DNA from: Holacanthus passer
Taxonomy: Eukaryota > Chordata > Actinopteri > Pomacanthidae
NCBI GenBank assembly: GCA_025331565.1
Contig: JAFREQ010000003.1
Coordinates: 10,657,001 to 10,721,000, forward strand
DNA: 64,000 nt
Direction: 5' to 3'
Program-made: the position numbers and the translations under genes
Notes under the pieces: model-generated
The model's database searches: none
What the model was told of the DNA's origin: nothing
Seen by the model: only the letters and a program-made list of their open reading frames with translations
In this document: positions 59,256 to 64,000 of the stretch, piece by piece
Layout: every line of letters starts with the position of its first letter
Numbering within the stretch: position 1 is the stretch's first letter

Positions 59256-61731
59256 AATTGTATAGGAGACAGTAAAACAGAGAGAGACGTGGCATGTTTA
59301 TGTGTGGGCTTTGTTTGTGTGTCCTCCAGCTGTGCGTTTTCGGGTGTGAATCAGCCCTGTTTTTCTGCTAGTGATAGTCTTACCGCAAGGAATCAGCTCG
59401 GCTACTAACCTCATTCGTTTTCATTTGCGCTGCTCAGCTGAACACTGGAACCGAATTTGGAAACCGTCCAACGCCCTGCCTGCTTTTCATAAACAACTTC
59501 TACAAGGGCTTAGGGAAGAGAAAGAAAATTTGGCATGGAAAAGAAGCAGTTCAAACCACGAATCGCAGCGATGACAGAAGGGATGAAGGCTGGATGAAAT
59601 GAATGGTTATAGGTTGCAGAGGAGGGCAGAGGTGCTGAAATGATTGGGAATTATCAGGATACACAGCAGCGTTTGAATCCGACTGGTAGAAGTCCCAGAC
59701 GTGGGATAAAACAGGACACCTTCAGATTTTCAAAGGAAGCTTAATAAGTTTTTGTTTTTACCGTCTCTTCCACCCTCAATTTGCTCCTTCTAATTAATTT
59801 TTCATCTTCTCGCTCTGAAAACTGTTTAGCTCAGGCTATAAAGGGCCACGCATCCCCTGAAATACAGCTAAGCACATTAGCTCTATCCTCCCAACCAGTG
59901 CTGTCTCTCCCACCCACGAATTTCCCTCCGTGAGCTTGCCCTTCATGTGACTTTTGAGTTAATTTGGAACACAAACACTGGGTCAGATGAGTCCTGCCAG
60001 CAGTAGAAGTGCTAATGAGGATTCGGGTTGGGGAGAGTGTGAGTGAGGAAATCTCAGAGCTGTCCTTCCAGCCCAGCAAATACAACAGAAATCAGACAGG
60101 ATCCGTATCCAAGAGAGTTGGGAACAAAACAAAAGATTGTATATATAGAAGAGAAATCCCGCACATGTGAAATAAATCAAAATAGAGAATAAAGGATGAT
60201 ATTGCCTTTGTTTGTGGCCTGATGAATTTAAATTCCCCCTTCACAACGGCATGGTTGTTGGATCTTTTCTTTTATGTGTTGCTACAGCTCGAAGCCATAT
60301 CTGTTTTTCTGTCTGGCCTCTAATGAATGTGATATACCATGCAGAATGAGCTCTGGGTGGTTAGGGCTGTCCAGGTAAACAAAGGCTTCCCAGACTACAG
60401 ACACACAGATCGGGCGCTATCCCAGCTTCCTCCCGCGTTCGGCGGATTACATTTCATCCTGGAGACGGCCGCTCCAAACCCTCGTGGTTGTTATGCCTAG
60501 CCCTCCCCCCTCGCTACACATAATCGCTGCAGCTTGAAAGAGCTCATAAATCAGCCTACCACAATATATTGTAGAGGGAAAAATGTGCGCCCCTGGCATT
60601 TGAGACGGCACAATGCCAACCTATGAGCAGGCCAATTCCATCCTTTGTATTCAGCACAGAGACAAAAACAGAAAGACCGTTGGTGGCTGAGATGTCTAGT
60701 GTGCCCACTCTCTCTCCCCCGCCCTGTGCGTTTGAGTTTGTGTCTTGTTCCATCCTTTCGTATGTTTATGATGCCGTTCCCTCGCCGGCTTTAACTTCTA
60801 GTCTTATTTAACTAGTATCATAACACTGTCTCAGCTGTGATTGGTAGCTTTCCCCTGTCTCCGATAAGTACGGTGGCTACAGGAGTAGCTCTCGCACAGA
60901 TTTACAAGTTTAAGCATCCGTATTGCTATGCCAATTACTGGAATTGAATAATCCATGAGTAGTTTGGTGCGAGTAGAGAAACAGAGGTATGAGAGAGGAT
61001 ACTATATTTCACACAGATGTGGCTCATTATTGTAACTGTAAATAGCAGTGGCTGGCCTGCAATGTCTTTTATAGGTTTTGTTGCCATCAGGCTTTAAAAT
61101 TCTATCTTCACACTGATTAAGCTAAAGCAGGGCCCTATATTTTCCAGTGTTTTTTGCATCTACCTGCCATTTTGTTTCTCTCCATCTGCCATGGAAGATC
61201 AATGTGTTAGAGTTAAAACTAGGGGTTACTGCTAAACGGAGGATGCCAGGCCTTGATGTTCTGCAGGCTCGCCGCTCAGTCTCAGGCCTGTCCTGGGAGA
61301 TAAGTCCTGTGGCCTGCTTAGGCTGATCAACTTGTTTTCTTTTCCTATCAGCGCTTTGTGTTTGGGATCTCACCCTTTACTTGTCATACTTCAGAGAACA
61401 TGAAGATAAGCATTACAGAAAAAAATGAACTGCGTAATTAATTGGTCTCTATAATAAAGCCGATTTTTGACTTTCTGAACTTTGTCCATGGTTAACAGAA
61501 TGGTTTTAACTTCAGAACATACAGTTGTGTCTCTTACATTATTACCATGAAACCTTAGCCTGCCTCCTTAGTCCTTCCTTTGTGCATCACAGCCAAAGCT
61601 CATTCTAAGTCATAAAACATGATGTAATGCATTGAAATTTGCTGCATCATCTCCACCATCATCTTCACCCATAGACTAATCCGTTGTTCTTCTTTCCACC
61701 ACTTTCCCCACAACCCTCCATCTGTCCACAG

Positions 61732-61857
61732 CTAAGGTCAAGTCAAAGTGCGCCCCCACGTTCTTCGCCTGCGCTAATGGTGTCCACTGCATCATCGGAC
61801 GCTTCCGCTGTAACGGCTTCAGCGACTGTCCTGACGGGAGCGACGAGGAGAACTGCA
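61732..61857 (+). CDS. ldlrad3: ldlrad3 exon 3: LDLa module 2
   Basis: A 126-nt phase 1-1 exon from acceptor ACAG (61728-61731) to donor GTGAGT (61858). It encodes residues 67-108: the linker PKVKSK, then an LDLa module with Cys73, 80, 86, 93, 99 and 108, reading CIIGRFRCNGFSDCPDGSDEE. Asn94 replaces the more usual Asp at one calcium position, and human LDLRAD3 has the same CNGF motif; Asp98, Asp104 and Glu105 remain. The CANGVHC segment has the extra residue typical of this module in LDLRAD3 (human CASGIHC). One module per symmetric exon is the LDL-receptor family pattern. Confidence 0.95.
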
Positions 61858-63312
61858 GTGAGTCTCACACCACAACCAAGTCTGTCTCATCCCGTGGTCG
61901 TCGACAGTCATGATGTGTTCAATGATGTACTGTCCCCCAGCAAGGCTCTTTTGACTTCCACTGTGCCAGTGCAGCACTGAACTGCTGGATTAGAAAAAAA
62001 TTAAGTTTAAATTGACTAGTGCAAGATAATGGAAGAAGCAACACCTATTGATGAAAATGCTTCAATTCATTTAACTGAAATGAATTTGTGCAGGAAAGGT
62101 AGTTTGTGCATCTTTTCACACTTTTGTCTTCCTCTCTTCTTCCCTCCTTTTCCTATCTTTCAGTTCTTATTGTGTTTGACTGTAAACAAAAAAATGACCT
62201 TTCTCGCAAAGCTGAACTTACATCCCAACCTCCATCTGTGGAGGCTGGATGATTGATTTTCAAAAGCAAAGATCTCAGTGTTTTTCCAGAGGCGCAGCAC
62301 GCACATGATCATCATGCAACTGTTGCCTTTTTTAGATTTGGTTATGAACGGTGGGGGCTGTCCTTTGAATTGTACAAGCGTGTTACTTTTGCTCTGCTTT
62401 CGTTTTTGTAATGCCATTTTTGCTCGTACTTTCTAAAGCGTAAAGTCTTTCTGTCTCTCCTCTCAGAGGAAAATAAAGGTGAATATCATTCTGTCCCCTC
62501 CACTCACTGTCAAATCCTGCATTTAGAGCAGATAATAATAGTTGTGACAAGGTATAAATGGCAAATGTAGCAAATTCTATTACCTTTTTCAAAAGTTTGA
62601 GAGCATTGTATTGTCACTCCTGACTCTGCCCCCCTCGGTCTAACATTGCCTTTTAGACATGGTGACGCCAATGTTGCGTTGAATTGAGGGACAAGGGGAA
62701 CATCCAGATTTAGTCTATGTTATCAGTCATAGAGTTTGTCCTCACATGACCCCATCGTTGCTTTCCCAGTGGGGAGCGTGCATCAAGCCAGTCACTCACC
62801 ATTGTCAGAGGCAGTGTTCCTAGCCTGCAGGGCTCCACACTCACAAATCTAATCTAGCCATTTAAATGGAGCTTTGCTCCACGCTCCCAGCACATACTGC
62901 GTCACCACTGTGTAATTGTCTGGATGTTCTCACAAGATAATTCTGCCTCATTTTGCAGAAGCTAGTACAAAGACAAAAGCAGAACGTGTGCTAAAAGAAA
63001 ATGCTGGGCAGGACTTTGAATGTTTTTTTTATGTTGAGTTTCAGTTTGATTTTTATCACACTCTTCAGATCAAATGCTTTACGGACTCACGCTGTTTTTA
63101 ATGTTTCATTTCTTCTATGAAGATCCCCATGAAAATGTAATATCCATGTTTTTCTTGTATATTTCATCATATCAAAGTGTTGTAGATGGGATGGGTTCTA
63201 CATATACACAAAAACACCTTTTGAGAACCTCAGGTAACTTGGAGCCTCTCACTGTAACCTTGTTTGAACTAACACTTGACACTTGACCTCTGCCCTGGCT
63301 CAACCACAACAG
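61858..63312 (+). other. ldlrad3: ldlrad3 intron 3 (1,455 bp)
   Basis: GTGAGT at the 5' end and ACAACAG (63306-63312) at the 3' end. The acceptor has only a weak pyrimidine tract. I see no repeat family or exon-like segment inside; the open frames are short and AT-rich. Confidence 0.85.
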
Positions 63313-63444
63313 GCAACCCACTGGTGTGCTCGGAGGCTCGCTTCAAGTGTCGAAACGGCCACTGTGTGGACCGCAGCTTCTTGTGCAATGGCCAGGACAA
63401 CTGTCAGGACAACAGTGACGAGGAGCTCTGCCTAACTACAGCAG
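63313..63444 (+). CDS. ldlrad3: ldlrad3 exon 4: LDLa module 3
   Basis: A 132-nt phase 1-1 exon from acceptor CAG (63310-63312) to donor GTAAGT (63445). It encodes residues 109-152: NPLVCSEARFKC, then the third LDLa module with Cys114, 121, 126, 133, 139 and 148, and signature CQDNSDEELC followed by LTTA. Human LDLRAD3 has the equivalent NPLLCSTARYHC and CQDNSDEESC. The junction codon reads Ser109, giving an Asn-Cys-Ser sequon at residue 107, where human has Thr-Ala; so the fish protein is one residue shorter in this linker. The transmembrane segment and the PPxY-bearing cytoplasmic tail should follow beyond the window. Confidence 0.95.
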
Positions 63445-64000
63445 GTAAGTCATTCAGTCATGAATGCAGAAAAGAAAGAGGAAGTTGTTATTCAAACTGG
63501 AAATGGAACATCTATTCAGGCACTGGGAACACACATTTCACACTGGTTTTATCGGGATTTAGGTTGGTTAGCTGACACATTTCACCAAAATTCAAAACAC
63601 AGAAAAAGGATACAAGTATCAGCTGCAGCTGAATCAACCACAAAGCTACAACCAGAACATGTTAAAACTTTACTAAAGACTTTAAACTAAAATAAGACTA
63701 TGGCACTGGCAGCATGAGAATACCAAAATTCATGTAAAAATAGCAATACACAGTCTTTGTGCAATAAGTAGCAAATATAAAGTTGTAATTATGTGAAACA
63801 GTTAGAGCTTACATGCATATATGACATGATGTGTAAATATATATTATATGACATTTTGTGTTTCTCGACCAATAATCTACAAAGAGCTACATTGTGTCAC
63901 AAGTTCACATGTGATATAAACACGCTAGACTAAGAAGTGAAATATACGCTCACTTTACTGAAGTAGGTCATTTGTACACAGAATGTGCAAATTTAAGGAT
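63445..64000 (+). other. ldlrad3: Start of ldlrad3 intron 4
   Basis: Begins GTAAGT. AT-rich, with no exon or repeat recognised before the window ends, so the gene is truncated here by the window. Confidence 0.85.

Larger units (their letters stand above)
52131..61731 (+). other. ldlrad3: ldlrad3 intron 2 (9.6 kb)
   Basis: Bounded by GTAAGT (52131) and CCACAG (61726-61731). It contains two exon-like segments close to exon 2 (described separately), CA repeats at 53030-53062 and 53850-53868, a GACA run at 53642-53660, a hAT-like repeat fragment at 56587-56800, a T-rich run at 57371-57402 and a TG repeat at 59232-59255. The remainder is unrecognised, and no nested gene is supported. Confidence 0.85.

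Noticed and set aside
1..64000. CRISPR arrays, tRNA or rRNA genes, viral genes
   Set aside because: No spaced direct repeats of CRISPR type, no cloverleaf with A/B boxes, no rRNA core and no retroviral gag/pol/env signatures were seen.

Overview
This is a gene-poor stretch of a ray-finned fish (teleost) nuclear genome, probably a percomorph. The evidence is short exons with GT/AG splice sites in long introns, many CA/TG and CT/GA microsatellites, and fragments of teleost-type interspersed repeats (hAT-like and other MITEs, a decayed piggyBac element). There are no bacterial operons, CRISPR arrays or rRNA/tRNA genes. Most open frames between the exons are chance frames.

The one gene identified with high confidence is the 5' half of ldlrad3 (LDL receptor class A domain containing 3), on the plus strand. 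Four coding exons are visible: signal-peptide exon 26834-26885, then one LDLa module per exon at 51984-52130, 61732-61857 and 63313-63444. All four junctions are phase 1 and join into 152 codons. The transmembrane and cytoplasmic exons lie beyond position 64000. Intron 1 is about 25.1 kb, intron 2 about 9.6 kb and intron 3 about 1.5 kb. A GC-rich promoter/5' leader sits at about 26440-27000.

Upstream, 5394-5478 reads as a last coding exon with an excellent splice acceptor and a short acidic C-terminus. Its resemblance to the TRIM44 tail and the conserved TRIM44-LDLRAD3 gene order suggest trim44. In that case 1-5393 is its last intron and about 5479-7340 its 3' UTR, which carries a 511-bp hAT-type MITE with a near-perfect 8-bp target duplication.

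Between the two genes (about 7.3-26.4 kb) lie microsatellites, repeat relics, a broken piggyBac transposase (about 22.2-24.5 kb) and a tandem array of roughly 350-420-bp units (24656-26393) that ends about 50 bp before the ldlrad3 GC-rich leader. A lone copy of the same unit lies at 20925-21181, before the piggyBac region, so an older array seems to have been split by inserted DNA.

The observations most worth a second look are: (1) two consecutive, phase-compatible exon-like segments just after ldlrad3 exon 2 (52436-52536 and 52632-52733), which would give a short product with one LDLa module; (2) the promoter-abutting tandem array; (3) a hAT terminal-repeat relic and a pair of overlapping upstream ORFs in the ldlrad3 leader. 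I found no convincing wholly new system.
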